A stretch of 64,000 nucleotides of DNA from Dermacentor variabilis (GCF_050947875.1 NC_134568.1:206858352-206922351); one strand, 5' to 3'. Positions 24,651 through 36,972 are shown, counted from the first letter of the stretch. Translations and numbers: made by a program. Notes: generated from the sequence alone by a model not told the origin.

Positions 24651-25958
24651 GATTTGTTCTAAAAGTAGTAGGACTCATTTTTTAAAAAAATTATTCATGA
24701 GACTACCACAAATGATTACAATTTTTCAAAGTAGCACCCTTCTGCATCTCCACACTGCTGTCAATGAGTTTTACAGTTTTTGTACGCCTCCAGGAACGCC
24801 TGCACCGAAATGCTGTTTAGCTCCCTCGTCACGGCCTGTTGAACAGCCTCTACTGATTTGTAATGCTTCCCCTTGAGCATCAATTTTATTCTCGGGAATA
24901 GAAGAAAGTCTGACGGGGCCAAGTCGGGGCTGTAGGGGAGCTGAGGCAGGATTGCTACCTTGTGCTGGGCAAGATACTCCACTACGCGGAATGCTGTGTG
25001 GCTCGGCGCGTTGACATGGTGCAGCCGCCAATGGTTGGCAATGGCTGGGCGGACACGAACAATGTGTTTTCGCAATCTTTTGAGTACTTCCAAATAAAAA
25101 ACTGCATTTACTGTTTGTTCATGTGGTACAAACTCTTTGTGGATGAGTCCATGTCGATCAAAAAAGCAAATGAGCATGGACTTTTGATTGGATTTGTTAA
25201 TTCGTGCCTTCTTGGGGCATGGGGAAGAAGGGGTGTGCCATTCTGAGCTCTGCCGCTTGCTCTCCAAGTCGTAATCAAACACCCACATCTAGTCACCGGT
25301 CACTACATTGTCCGAAAAGTCGTCGTCCTCATTCACATGATGAAGAAGATCCTGGCAGATCGCTTTCCGGTTGGCCTTTTGCTCCTCTGACAACACTCGC
25401 AACACGAACTTCGCGCACACTTGCCTCATGGCTAACTTTTTTGTCACGATCTCAAAAACTTGGGTTTGAGGAATGCTCAAGTCAGCAATCATTCTGATGC
25501 TCGTTCTACGATCACTGTTCAGTAAATTTTTCACTCGCGACACATTTTCGTTGGTCTTGCTGGTCGAAAAGCGTCCGGAGCAGTCGTCGTCTTCCACTCT
25601 TTCCCTACCTTCTCGGAACAGCTTGTGCCACTCAAAAACACCTGATCTACCCTTGGCAGCATCACCATAGGCCTCCTTAATCATGCCGTGAGTCTCTTTG
25701 CCCGTTTTATTAAGCTCTACACAAAATTTGATTGTGTATTGCTGATCGAGTAAATGCACCATGATTCTCCGTGACGAGGCATTTCGACAGGGGTTCACAG
25801 TACAAGCAACCTGCTTTCTTCAACGGCCGAGAGCCGACTGCCAATTTTTCCCAGCGTTCCCAATATCCCCCTTCACCGATCCTGCGCGCGCAGACTGCCT
25901 CTCGTCTGCCCGTTCGCCCAGGAAAAAACCAGTCCTACTACTTTCAGAACAGACCCTG
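24648..25958 (-). mobile_element. mariner-family DNA transposon (1311 bp)
   Basis: Inverted ends start CAGGATTTGTTCTAAAAGTA at the left and CAGGGTCTGTTCTGAAAGTA (complement) at the right. TA flanks both sides (24646-24647, 25959-25960). The length and one-gene layout are normal for mariner. Confidence 0.95.
24761..25798 (-). pseudogene. mariner transposase, inactivated
   Basis: About 345 codons in one frame broken by a single stop, close to the usual mariner length. The N-terminal half (25798-25289) has the HTH region (FEWHKLFREGRE, SIPQTQVFEIV). It ends VVTGD, the first catalytic Asp, followed by TAG where the family has Glu. The second half starts MWVFDYD and contains LHHVNAPSHTAF, where the usual second catalytic Asp (HDNAPSH) is Val, and YSPDLAPSDFLLFP with the third Asp intact. 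No frameshifts were found. Two separate lesions make it inactive. Confidence 0.95.
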
Positions 25959-25960
25959 TA

Positions 25961-26309
25961 TAAGCTACCAGAACTTTTTTTTTAGGAACCAGAATTTTTC
26001 TAGTTTTACACCCTAATTTGCTTATCAGTAAACACTGGCGAGTGTGAATGGACGTCATGAGCATGAACAAGGTATGTGTGAGCAGAAGAGCGTGCAAGTG
26101 AGTGCACGGCAGTGTAGGTTTGTAGACATGAGTATGGACGTGACTTTGAAGCGAGCTCTGATATTGTTCTGTATCATTGATCCTTTTAGTGAGCTTGTAA
26201 TTCACATGAGTTGTAAGCCTGTGAACTTGAGTCAAATAAGTAAGTGGGCGATTCTATGAGGTTTAGTGGAGTCTGATCCCATAATTCCATTAGTATGATT
26301 GTGTCTGTA
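25961..26309. other. Stretch next to mariner, partly GAG/TGAG-rich
   Basis: Contains scattered GTGAGnnTG words, possibly a decayed part of the repeat that follows. No gene seen. Confidence 0.4.
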
Positions 26310-26590
26310 ATTGCATGAACCTGAAAGAGCCTGAGTGAGTGTAAGTCTGAGTATGAATGAGCCTTGCTTTGTATGATCTTGGTGAGTCTAAATCTGAGTG
26401 AGCTTGGCGAAGTAAAAGTTTGGCAAGTCTGAGTTTGAGTGAGCCTGTTTGAATAGAATATTGGTGAGCCTAAGTCTGAGTGAGCCCAACTGAGTAGAAT
26501 TTTGGCAAGTCAGAGTTCGGGTGACCTAAGCAAAAAATATATTTGTGAAGGAGTCTGAGTGAGTTCTGTTTATTTGGCCGACCTATGATA
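26310..26590. repeat. GAGTCTGAGTGAG repeat (copy 2)
   Basis: Five or six degenerate units of GTCTGAGTGAGCCnnn with GTAGAATTTTGGnAAGT. It ends with GGAGTCTGAGTGAG and CCGACCTATGATATGG, matching the right edge of the copy at 22434-22645. Confidence 0.75.
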
Positions 26591-27729
26591 TGGCTGCAAG
26601 GAGGCAATTATGAAAAGACCTGAGCGGTGTGCCCAGATAAGATTGCCAGAAAATTATTGGCAGCTGTTTTGACTGATTTGATAAATTTTTATTTGTTGAA
26701 TAATACAAATGCGTGAAGAGCTCACAACAGGTGTCGTAAAGATTTCTCCCAAACATTCATTTGTGTCAAGCGTGAGCATGAAAGAGCAAGGCCAACTGGT
26801 GGATGGGGAGAAATTAGCTGACAAACATGCTTGAAGCATGGGCCACTAGATGCTCAACCTCATCTTTTCTGGTGCACGTGTGAGGTGGCATCTGTGAAGG
26901 TCTGTTTTATTTGTTGATTACTCAATATTTCAGAAATGTTTGGCCTCCACTAGACAGTAGTCACCACCAAGTACTATTATTCGTGAATGAAATGTGAGCA
27001 TCAAAAAACAGACTAGAAGGGCACATTTTCCTTTCCACATTTACCAGTGTGTGTGTGAATACTAGTGTGATTCGTTCACACCACTGCAGTCATACATAGA
27101 AATTTTGAACAATTAAGCATATGAGGTTTTCTGCTTCACTTCTTCCAGTTCACATTTTATTTTGACATCATAGTACGTCCACATGCATCATAGTAGCATT
27201 TTGTCAGTATATTTGTTGAAATCGTGACGGTGAAAATATCGTGACGGTGAAATCGTGACGGTGAAAAATAGCGCTACTAAAGCATTTGAAAAAAAAATTG
27301 AACTCCTTATTGGGCGACCTTGTGCCCAGTAAATCAAACAACACTCAAAGCATAACACTAGCGGTGAGCACAGTCGTTGGTTGTTGAAAATGTAATCCAT
27401 GGGTCAAGTGCATCGACTATTTGTACATGACTCATTGTGGATTCCCGTGTAATTGCTGGTGCTTCCATACATTCTGTAATGTACACCACTGTTTGCATTG
27501 TGCATGCAGTCTGATTAGACAAGATTCTCTCATGACAGGATTGGTGACAATATTCAGAAAAACTCCCATACATGCAGTTGCGTCATGCATTGAGTGTGAT
27601 GACTTAAAAGTTGCTAGCAAGGGAAAAATGATCACTGGAAAAAGGATAAACAATGTAGATGTGTCAATGTTAATACATGGTGTGTCATATTCAACCATCC
27701 CCACATATATATTAACGCTATAACGTTAA
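26591..27729. other. Unannotated intron stretch
   Basis: Overlapping + and - open frames near 27420-27720 (up to 100 codons) show no known domain. Short CGTGACGGTGAAA tandem copies lie at 27226-27266. Confidence 0.4.
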
Positions 27730-29182
27730 AAGGCCCCTGAAACGGTTCAAACAGATTTTGTAGATGCGTAGGGTACAGTTTCAGTTAATCATTCACACCA
27801 TAATTTGTGTGAAGTGTCTCATATTAAGAGAGCTATGGACAATTACAAGTTACTCTCCTCCATAGTTATGCATTTTCTCCTCAACTCGTTCGCCGAGTGA
27901 TCAGGGCTAAGCTCTGCCTTCACTGGTTCTGTGTCATGATGGCACATCATGTTGTCTACTTCTGGTTGTCTAGGAGCAAGCACGTGAAGCCTCTCCAACC
28001 TCTCTGCCAGTCGCTTGGCAGTTGATACCAAGCGAGAGCTATCGAAGCAGTGAGCAGCGAAGCATTGTGAGCATTCTGTCAAAACGCCGAGCATGTCTGG
28101 TAATCCAGTAACGGCAGGCAAGATGGGCATTCCGATGCACGGGTAGAGGCATAAGCTCAAGCTGATGAAGGAGCTTTAGCGTAGACGTACGTACATGAGC
28201 AGCCTGATCGATCTGCATGGTCCAGCTGCCTGGTGGCGCAGAGCTTAACCAGCGAAACAGCTAATATTGCTCTAACCAAGTGTAAAACATTTTAAAGATT
28301 TACAAAAACAACGTGTTCATGATTATGCTCCTGAGGAAAATTTACACCAGCAGCAAGGTAGAATACACTTCGTTACAGCTACTGTGTTTGGTTAAGCTCT
28401 TGCCACCAGGTGGCTGCACCATGGAGACTATTCACGTTTGCTCCTCTGCTCATCCCGTAAAACACCACTGTCAAACGGCCAGGCCCAGTCCGCTTGTGCT
28501 TGCGTTTACCCGAACATGCGAAACACTATTGTGGTAGTAATCCTCCGGCGTAAAGTGACGACCACAAACGTGCAAATCCTGGTGCCAATCGGATAGTGAC
28601 AGTTCAATGCACTGCAGCCACTCTGCTCGTCTGTTACCTTGCAGAGGGACGCAATGTCGCATTTGCGGCCCACAATGTAACAAGGGCGAACCATGGAGTT
28701 AGCGAAAATGAAGATCGGGATCAACACTGACCACAGAGCTCTTGTCAACACAGAGCTCGTTGTAACACAAGCAGACGACACCTGCTTTGTGCCAGAAATG
28801 CTTAAGTGCAGTGAGAAATTCTCTTTCTGTAATCTCTTTCTGTTATTTTCTTTTTATAGAAACAAATTAAACATTCCAACTATTGCGAACAACATTTGTT
28901 CACCATAAAGTTAGAAAAATTTTTGATGACGCACCCTGGGCAGCCATTCGGATAGCTCATCCTACTGGCGTCATTAGGGCAACTTGCGGCAAATGGTCAG
29001 GGGCAGCTAAAAATTCAGCCAACTGACATGCTGCGATAGGTAGCGATGTACACTTTTAAAACCTTATAATAAATTATAGGCTTTACGCGGAGCACTTAGA
29101 TGTGTCAGTTAACGATCAGAAGGACCTACCCTAACGACTCAGTACATTTGTACAAAATCATCAAAATCATTTCAGGGTCCCT
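27730..29182 (-). mobile_element. TTAA-flanked element carrying a THAP-domain remnant (copy 2, 1453 bp)
   Basis: It is in opposite orientation to the copy at 17209-18666, with matching ends (AAGGCCCCTGAAAC at the left; complement of AGGGACCCTGAAA at the right) and TTAA on both sides (27726-27729, 29183-29186). On the minus strand, 28683-28471 reads HCGPQMRHCVPLQG, then VCGRHFTPEDYYHN, a THAP zinc-finger-like segment without the stop seen in copy 1. On 28160-27843 is a 105-codon frame ending DTEPVKAELSPDHSANELRR and a stop at the same place as in copy 1. Between them lie two inverted GTGGCTGCACC-type words that could pair. No transposase core was recognised. Confidence 0.85.
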
Positions 29183-29299
29183 TTAAGGGCTCTGTGTCGC
29201 AGAAAATCTGGCATCGGCATCCCGTCCCCGGCATCCGGCATCAGCATCCCATGTCAACCGTAGTTTTGGCAAAAATCATTCTGAGCCATGCAAACCCAA

Positions 29300-29760
29300 C
29301 CACGCATACCCAACAATGCATAACAACTGAATATTGGTAAGGACAATTCTAAGATGGGACAGAAGATAGACACAGAAGCACAGGACAAGTGCTAACTCGC
29401 AACTAAATTTTATTCTTAAACTTCGCCTACTTAAGTTCACAGCAGACCAGGATCATGCAAGTGCACTGCCTATCAAGCCAACCAATGCATCATATCAAGA
29501 AGCGTATAGATTACAGCATCCTTTCTAAAAACTGCTTTTCTTCGCTGCGCAACACAACCGACGTATCGCTTATATAGGCACTTTTTTCTTTCTAATATGA
29601 TATGCCTCTATGATTTCTCTGGCCAAAGTATTGCCACTCCTGCTTAGAATTAGGATACCCAAAAGTACCTCCATGTAGCACAAAGAAGTTACTGAACTAA
29701 TTGAATTTCTCAAAGTAATATACTTCAGAAAAATTGTAAAGTACAACTTACACACAACCT
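29300..29760 (-). pseudogene. Penelope-like element, C-terminal fragment
   Basis: Minus strand: SGNTLAREIIEAYHIRKKK resembles the segment that follows the GIY-YIG domain in Penelope-like proteins. The tail contains AGTTGCGAGTTAGCACTTGT and CCTGTGCTTCTGTG, which occurs in varied form in the stem-loop elements below. No catalytic domain remains. Confidence 0.6.
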
Positions 29761-29770
29761 ACAGACATGA

Positions 29771-30889
29771 CAGCGTCGAATTGTAACTTGAATATACGAG
29801 AAAACATAATTGTGTTACGCAGAAACTCAAAGAAACCCCTTTTCCAGTGTTTCTACCATTCATAGACCGGCCACGGTGTCCACAATTTGCGCGCGCAAAT
29901 TTTGGAGGCCACGGAGCAGTGCACCCTGTTCCTTGCAACGCCTCCAGATGGTGCTCGCCTCTGCCGCATCGCGGCTCACGCAAGAGGCCGCGTTTCTACC
30001 AGAAAGCTTGTCTTTGTGCATAGCGTTTGGCGCCAGCGTTTCCCGGTAAACATTACGGTTACGTAAGCTGCAGTTGCTGGGAAGTGTGAGAAGCAGTCAG
30101 GGATCTTTAAATGCTATCACGTTCCACTCTTAAAGGTGAAGCTGAAGCGTCCTCCAAATTTTTAGCTTAATCTGATCTTTTGTTGGGATGACTTGTATAA
30201 GAAGTGCGTTGGTTGCATTTTTATTAAAAGTGTGCGAGTATCCTATATCTCTTTAATACTCGACATGGTGCAAATTTGTGAATAAGCTGTATATTTGAGA
30301 GTGCATTGAAAGGAACTAGCTTTGAAATAGTTGTTCCATGGCTTATTGTGTGATACCTGAAGTGTCATTGCATCTTCAGGTATCGTTCAAACCTATTTCT
30401 GGCTGTGTGGCAGACATAGTTTCCTAAGATTTTCTCTGTCTATCCTGTGACTGTGCCCAGATTTGTAGTGCTCACACTTCTGTAATGGCAGATGGGTGGA
30501 CAAAATTGGCATGAGCTGTTGGTTAGTTGATTCAAGTTTATATGATGAGACAGGCATCGAACATAGAAGAGCACACCAGACGAAGGTGCAACAAACCAGC
30601 CAGCTTGGCCTTAGCCTCCTAACTCCTTGATAGACAGCTTGTTGGAGAGCAGATGTCTCAAAATTCAAGGGAAAAAAAGATGTCAAAGCAAAACAAATCT
30701 GCCTTTGCAGGATCTATCGGGAGAAATGAAAAAATGAAACCTCTTACAGAAAACCAAATGCTTTGTGGCCACCTCAATGCAATGAAAGTGATGGTGTTAT
30801 GATCATGGCCTTCCTTAGAAGGAGCGTGTTTTCACAGCAAAGCTGTTCCCTAATTATTTCATCAATAGTGAGTCTGTCAGGCTCCTCAT
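29771..30889. other. Unannotated intron stretch
   Basis: A GC-richer island at 29860-30050 with GCGCGCGCAAATT. Open frames without motifs. Confidence 0.4.
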
Positions 30890-30894
30890 CCTTA

Positions 30895-30975
30895 GCTGAT
30901 TCTATTTTTACTGCAGGACGAAGGCCTCCTTCAGAGCTCTCCTGATAATGCTTGTCCTGTGTCAGTCCAACCCAT
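30895..30975 (-). mobile_element. RTE 3' tail fragment
   Basis: ACTGCAGGACGAAGGCCTCC equals the minus-strand tail of RTE copy A at 4489-4508. The rest is decayed. Confidence 0.65.
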
Positions 30976-31628
30976 TATGTACCTTTTACATTTGGCATAT
31001 TGTCAAAAGACCAAATGCACGGTTCAGAGGACTTTTAACAACTTCAGTTTTCCTGCCAGAAGGTGCATCACCATTGTGAAACTCGTATTTCAAAGCTTGT
31101 ACGTCTTTCATTGACAGCAAATAGGTGCAGTTTGGCATGAGAACAAGATGACAGAGGGTTTCCCAGAACTTCAGTGAAAAATGCCAGCACCTGAAGTGGC
31201 TTTACCTTCTGGCAAGCTTGGGTCATTGAACTTTCCCCGGTTGTCAGTGGAACACTTGTCTGGTGTGCTTGCTTCCGTCTTTCCAGGATCAGCTTGGGGG
31301 CGGTTCATGTGCTTTGTGTCAACCTTCTCCTCCTCGGAGGCGGTGTGTTGCACCAATATGAGCCACCATTACGAACCACCAATATGCACCATTGGAACAT
31401 TATCCATTTCTCTTGCAAGGGATCTAGAAAAGACAGAAGGTTTCAAGAGCCATCCTCTGTGTGTGGAGGGTGCTCTCCCATAACGATGTAGTGTGCTCTG
31501 ATATGTAGCTTATGCTTCAAGAACGATGTAGCTGCATGCTACAATGTACTGTGCTCAGTGCTCCTGCCAGCATGAGTATGACTTTTCCTGTAAATAAGTT
31601 TGCCCTATTTCCCCAATATGAATAAACC
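30976..31628. other. Decayed coding-like stretch, unknown family
   Basis: The minus strand between about 31360 and 31000 gives a fairly long interrupted frame (NDPSLPEGKATSGAG, then YLLSMKDVQALKYEF and LNRAFGLLTIC). It looks like a transposase remnant, but I cannot name it. Confidence 0.3.
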
Positions 31629-31640
31629 ACTTGTTTCGTT

Positions 31641-31806
31641 CTTGAAGTAGTGAAGGCAAGGCGCAGAAGACCAGGACTCAAGAAGAAGAACACAAACGAC
31701 AGGACCGGCGCCTCCTGTCGTTTGTGTTCTTCTTCTTGAGTCCTGGTCTTCTGCGCCTTGCCTTTACTACTTCAAGCATGAACCAACTAGCCCAAGCAAG
31801 AGTTTT
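31641..31806. mobile_element. Stem-loop insertion (copy 1)
   Basis: Arms 31641-31704 and 31713-31776 are complementary at 63 of 64 positions around an 8-base loop (CCGGCGCC). They are followed by ATGAACCAACTAGCCCAAGC. Flanking copies of ACTTGTTTCGTT at 31629-31640 and 31807-31818 look like a target duplication. Similar units occur at 47799 and 59593. Confidence 0.8.
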
Positions 31807-31825
31807 ACTTGTTTCGTTCCTTGAA

Positions 31826-34800
31826 CCTCCTGTTCTCGCAACTCATTACGAGGAAGTCACTCTCATCAAGAAGGTATGGACAACAGCATGGGCCTGCTAA
31901 GTCTCCGTGTGACATCTCGGTAGCATAGGCCAGCTACCTATTTCAAGATGCTGCGATGCCGTAGGCTAGAGCATGACCCTCTGTGTGATGTATAACAACG
32001 AGACCATCACTCCCAAATCTTGCAACCTGCAGACTTCCAAATCTCCTCATGCCTTCTCATTCTCTGCATTTCTCAACTGTGTCTTCCTTCCATTGGCACA
32101 CATTGTTGTGCTGGGTGCCACGCTTTTGTCAGAAGTCTTTAGTATGGCAGTGAGGGACCATGGATTTTGAAAGTGTCATGATCCTGTCAGTCATTTTCAA
32201 CGCGAGCACATCATTTGCTAGGAGTTGAACAGGTGGCAAGGCCATTCACTTTTGAAAAATGTATGTCTCACTGGGACTTGAGCTCCTAGCAGGTGATGCT
32301 CTCCCTTTCTTATTGCCTTGTTCTTCAAAATGTTTCTCTGCCTATTCTGCTCTTAGCGAACAATGCACTCGGTGTCTCCTTGTAATGGTTGCTCCTCTCA
32401 TTGTCTTGTGAATGACCATGCCTCGAAAGCTGGTGTCTGAAGATGTGTTTTCTGAGATAAAGCAAAGTTTCGGCGTCACTTCAGGCTCTTGAAGCATGCG
32501 GTTGGTTGTGTGATTAGCTGGAGGACATTCTCAGCAGCTAGTGAACCAGTCGGCTCATTGAACAGAAAAAAATCCTCTGTGTCCTCTGATTTTTCAGAAC
32601 CGGTAGTTTTCACAAATTCATGGGCAGTGAGGAATTTTTATTGCCATGTGTTGTTTTCTTTTCCTACAGCTCCGAGCGATTCCCATCCTCTGCTTTCGGG
32701 TTTTTCGGCAAGTAGGCTCAGTGAGAGGTCTGTTGCAGAAGTGAAAACAGATTGCTTTTGAGCATTGGTGAGAGCAAAAACGTTAGATGTGTCTGGGTAA
32801 GGCCCCAGACACAGGCGCCTGGGTAAGGGACACAAAATGGAGGGGTGGTGGTGCATTGGGAGAGGGAATCACATACAAAGGAAGAGGTTTCGTCATGATA
32901 GCCATGCAAATGTGACATGTTCTTGGTAGGAAGAATATTGTGACCATTCAATAGCATATACCACATTTGTACAACCACTTCCATACACCCACAGTAGTAG
33001 AACAATTATTTGTTGTACTAGTCTATGGACAAGAATTTCTGGTTAGAAAACAGCCTTTGTCACACATGTGAAGTATATATTTTCAAATAGTACAATATGT
33101 GTTAAAAACAGCTTTGACATCATTGTAATGTGTATGATGTCCTCTTGTGCACCGACTCGTGCCGGTGATATTGCTGGTGTGGCATCATACGAGTTCCCCT
33201 GCTGCAATGTGACTACAGCCACTGTAACATGACATCCAGCTGGTGTTTCAACAAAACAGTTCCGGTGATGTCAAGCAGAACCCCTTAGGCATTGAGAAAA
33301 TTGCGATTGGAGTAAGGTTTCATGACTTCTTCAGCTGATTGAGTACACCTATTTGAGGTGTCGGAGCGGTGACACAATTTTTGCTAGGATTAAGTCCTTG
33401 ATTATGCGGATAAACTCATTTTTGGTGCTTTCCTGACTACACGGGGTGTGGTGTACACACATAGCTATGCGTCCACATCGGCTTATGTGCTTCAGTACCT
33501 TTTGTATTTCAGAGAACTAAGCCACTTACTCCATTCAATAAAGTTTTTCTCTCCTTTCCAGTAATCGGAATGTGCCTGCTATATGTGTCTTATGAGAGGA
33601 GACTTGCAAGTGTTGTGCAGATCTGTAAAAGCTTGACATCAGTTTACATGTCTTGGGAGGGATGATGGGAGGCAATGGAAGTTGCGTAGCCACTTTAAAA
33701 ATGCCTTGACACTGGCCTGTAAACAAACGTTGGGCCTGCTAATGCTCTCCAAATTTCTGGAATTACGCTTTTCAGCAGTGATCAGCAGAGTGGTTTAACT
33801 TTTTCATTACTGTGCCTATAGAAAGTGATAAAAAAATTATTGATAGTTTTTCTGCGAGTTGTTAAATATCTCCATTGAAATTCTTCTACTAGCAACATAA
33901 TGCACCTTCTAACACGACGACTGATCTTTAACTATTTGTCGTATTTGACCCTTTTTGGCAGATTGGTGGAATCTGGAAAAATAAATATTTGTTTGGAGGA
34001 ATCATTGAAACTGCCCTCCTGTCCTCCTAGCCCCTTCAGTAAAAAAACACAAAATTTGCATTTTGGTTGACTTGACAATGCAATTTTTAAATGACACCAA
34101 AAGGGAAGACACAGAAGCTTCTCTCAGGTTGTCAATTTTCTAATTGGACATATAGGCTGTTTTAATGATGTCTTAAACTATCGTAAATGTCCACGAGTGC
34201 GTGTCATTTTAGTAATTGTGTTCAACTAATGTCAATGGCAAGTTTATTTTTTCCCCCGTGGGTTGCTTTTATCAATTGGCGCTTCGACAGAGTGTACAAA
34301 TTATTACAAGCAATTTTTCCCATCGTGTGGGGCTTTCACTCACACTAGAGCACGCAATCAATTTCAGACCAACCGTCAACCGAAGGTTCACTAGCTGTCT
34401 AATCTCTTACATTTTGAACACCGCCTGTACAAGTGCCCTCAATCATTACTGTACAATATTGTGCAATGCTCCACATTACTGTACAGCACTGTACAGGAAT
34501 TGAACAAATTATGCGGAGGCTCCAGCACCGGTTGAATGCACACTAGGCTACCTTGCTAGCACAGAAAAAGTGATTGAATGCTAAAATCAAGTTTGAGGAG
34601 GCTTCTGCATGCTCCCTGACCTGACAACCATTGCTTCGCGAGCTTAAAGGATGCAGTAAAAAGCAAGTCAGGTGTTTGCTGCAGTGAGTAAAAACAAATG
34701 CTTTCTGTACAGTGGCAACTTACCCGTTTTCACATTTGTGAAGGTACTGCTTTCCCACATTTCATGGGCATCATTATGGCTAATATTGATGCCATCAAAT

Positions 34801-35687
34801 CTTCATAACTTTTTTGCTTGATCTGACTTACAAATGTTGAAAACTAGGAGCCAGATTAATATTTTTGATAGTCAAGATTCTTTTTACTCTCAGTACTTAT
34901 ACTAAAAATAGCAAATTATTACGTTCATTCATGTTCCTTGAAATGCTTCTTTACACAAGTTTCATATAAGAGTTCTCAAAAATTGTCCGAGGAATTATAA
35001 AATCCATTCAAAACACCAGTGATCTGGCTATAATTTTATGTATTGCAGTATATGTTGTGACTACTACATTTTGAAATAAAATGTTGAAACATAGAAGCAC
35101 CAGAAATGAGCACATTTCTAGTGGTAATGAAGGAATTAATGGCCCATCCATGTATCCATTATAACTGCCCTGTGCTAGGTAAACGAAATGTCTGAGTAAA
35201 TTGGGCTAAGTCAATATTTTAAATACTGTAGGTATTCATATAGTTCCTTTCTTCTCTCCGCTGGCTTTCTATGCTTTCACCTATACTACTCCCTTTATAA
35301 TGCACCCGCATTGCTGGCAAATGTTCAAGAGTCAATCAGCCATCAGCAAGGAAGTTACTGTGTGGCCAACAAAATTTTCCTTTCTCTTAACAACCACAAA
35401 TAATAGTTGCTTTTTGAACAGGCAGAACTGTAAGTTGAAGTGGACGCATAGCCAGGCATGCGTTGCGCAGCGCTTTTTGCAGATGCCGTTTGAGCAAAGG
35501 GTCATGGTCGATGAGAAGACTTAAGATTGCCAAGAAAGTTTCCTTGTTTTTACATAGGAGGGCAAGAGAAAAATTTCGGGTTGCCTTGACCAAAATGACC
35601 TTGACCAAATTCCGGACAGGCCGCCATTGGAAAATGAACCTGGCAACGTATAACGTTACAACGTTATCTAGTGAGATGAGTCTAGCA
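31826..35687. other. Long unannotated intron stretch
   Basis: Open frames of 60-95 codons near 31973, 32489, 32718, 34216 and 35300 show no known domains. No paired ends or tandem repeats noted. Confidence 0.45.
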
Positions 35688-35751
35688 GCATGACCGGGGT
35701 TGTTGGAGAAGTATGGGAGAGGCCTTTCCCCTGCAGTGGGCGTAACCAGGC

Positions 35752-35797
<46 letters not shown>

Positions 35798-35798
35798 C
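35688..35798 (+). mobile_element. RTE 3' end fragment with (GAT)n
   Basis: GTATGGGAGAGGCCTTTCCC then CTGCAGTGGGCGTAACCAGG is the RTE 3' terminus, followed by about 15 GAT units (35751-35796). Only the last 60 bp of the LINE are present. Confidence 0.85.
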
Positions 35799-36121
35799 AA
35801 AATATTGAGGTGGAGGGGTTGGGACATCTTAACATACTTCCAGGCTTTTTGATCGATGCATGTGTGACTTCAGGTGGCTTCTCATTTAACGTGCTATATA
35901 CTACTGCATATTGCTCTGTTCTTTGTATTTATTTCTGCATTCTTCCATGTTTTCTACTTCTTTCTCTGTCAACTGCTCTGATGTTGATGGGGCAAATTTC
36001 AAAAACACTTGCATATAGATTTAAAGATGTTCACTAAAGAACCCCAGTGAGTCCAATTTAAACAGATTCACAGTCCATTGCTCTTGTGTTGCTTCAGTTC
36101 CATGTAGTGTAACACCTATAT

Positions 36122-36180
36122 ACAGTAGAATCTGGGTCAATGAAAATTGCTTAAATTGAATTGCCGATTAAACAGAACAA
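36122..36180. repeat. Possible pogo/Tigger-like terminal fragment
   Basis: TACAGTAGAATCTGGGTCAA with alternating TTAAATTGAATTGCCGATTAA words resembles one end of pogo-like MITEs. No partner end was found. Confidence 0.35.
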
Positions 36181-36972
36181 AAGCTTCTAAATTTGTTGGT
36201 TTTTCTCAATCACAAATTTTATTTTCGCTGTGGACAACACATTTTCACTGCGAAAATAGGAGGCCAGAGAAAAAAGCTGCATCTACGCAGCTTGAATAAG
36301 CTCTAGCCACCTGTACAAAAGCAGCGGCACGATGATTTGTTGTATGGTTCAGTTATACAAACATATCAGCAAATAAAGAACCAATCATGCAATACCATGA
36401 AAAATGGGCAGTTACAAGAATAATTAAATGGCATGCATATATTATTGAACAATTAGGTACATAAGCAGTTCCAATACAGTTGCACAAACAGGTCAAATAA
36501 GCTTTTGTTAGTAAGGACTAGAACATCAATATCTTTCGGCTCTAGCTTATTTAGTGCAGTTGGCAGTGCGTACACAGGTCTTTCTTTCCCATAATGGGAT
36601 TGCAAGAAGGGAACGTAGTGTGGCGGTTGATACCTGAAAGGGTAGGTAATTGTACTTTTCCTAAGATTTGTTAATTGTTCTAATAGTTCCGCTCTACCTA
36701 ATTTGGCATTTTTGTAGGTTCTCAATAATTTGTACTGCTGTATATTGTAGATTTTCATAGTTTTACGTTTTCGAAAAAGTGCTTCTGTGTGTTCTAAAAA
36801 TGAGGAATTTTCACTTGATCGAATATGGGAAGCGACTTTCTCGCCGTTTCCCACCGACCGCCTTTTCTTCCTGGGACTTTTTTGCCGCTCCCCGCGCCTC
36901 TACAGCTCTGAAGCAGTTCCAACGCGGCTGCCCCTGCCGGGGCCATAGCTGCCTTGGCATGTTTTCTACACC

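Noticed and set aside
31641..31776. Hammerhead ribozyme or microRNA precursor in the stem-loops
   Set aside because: The CTGATGA...GAAA hammerhead core is absent. Arms are long, nearly perfect, flanked by direct repeats and not conserved between copies, unlike a miRNA gene.
35690..36037. Open frame with a poly-Asp run
   Set aside because: Translation of the GAT repeat after the RTE tail.
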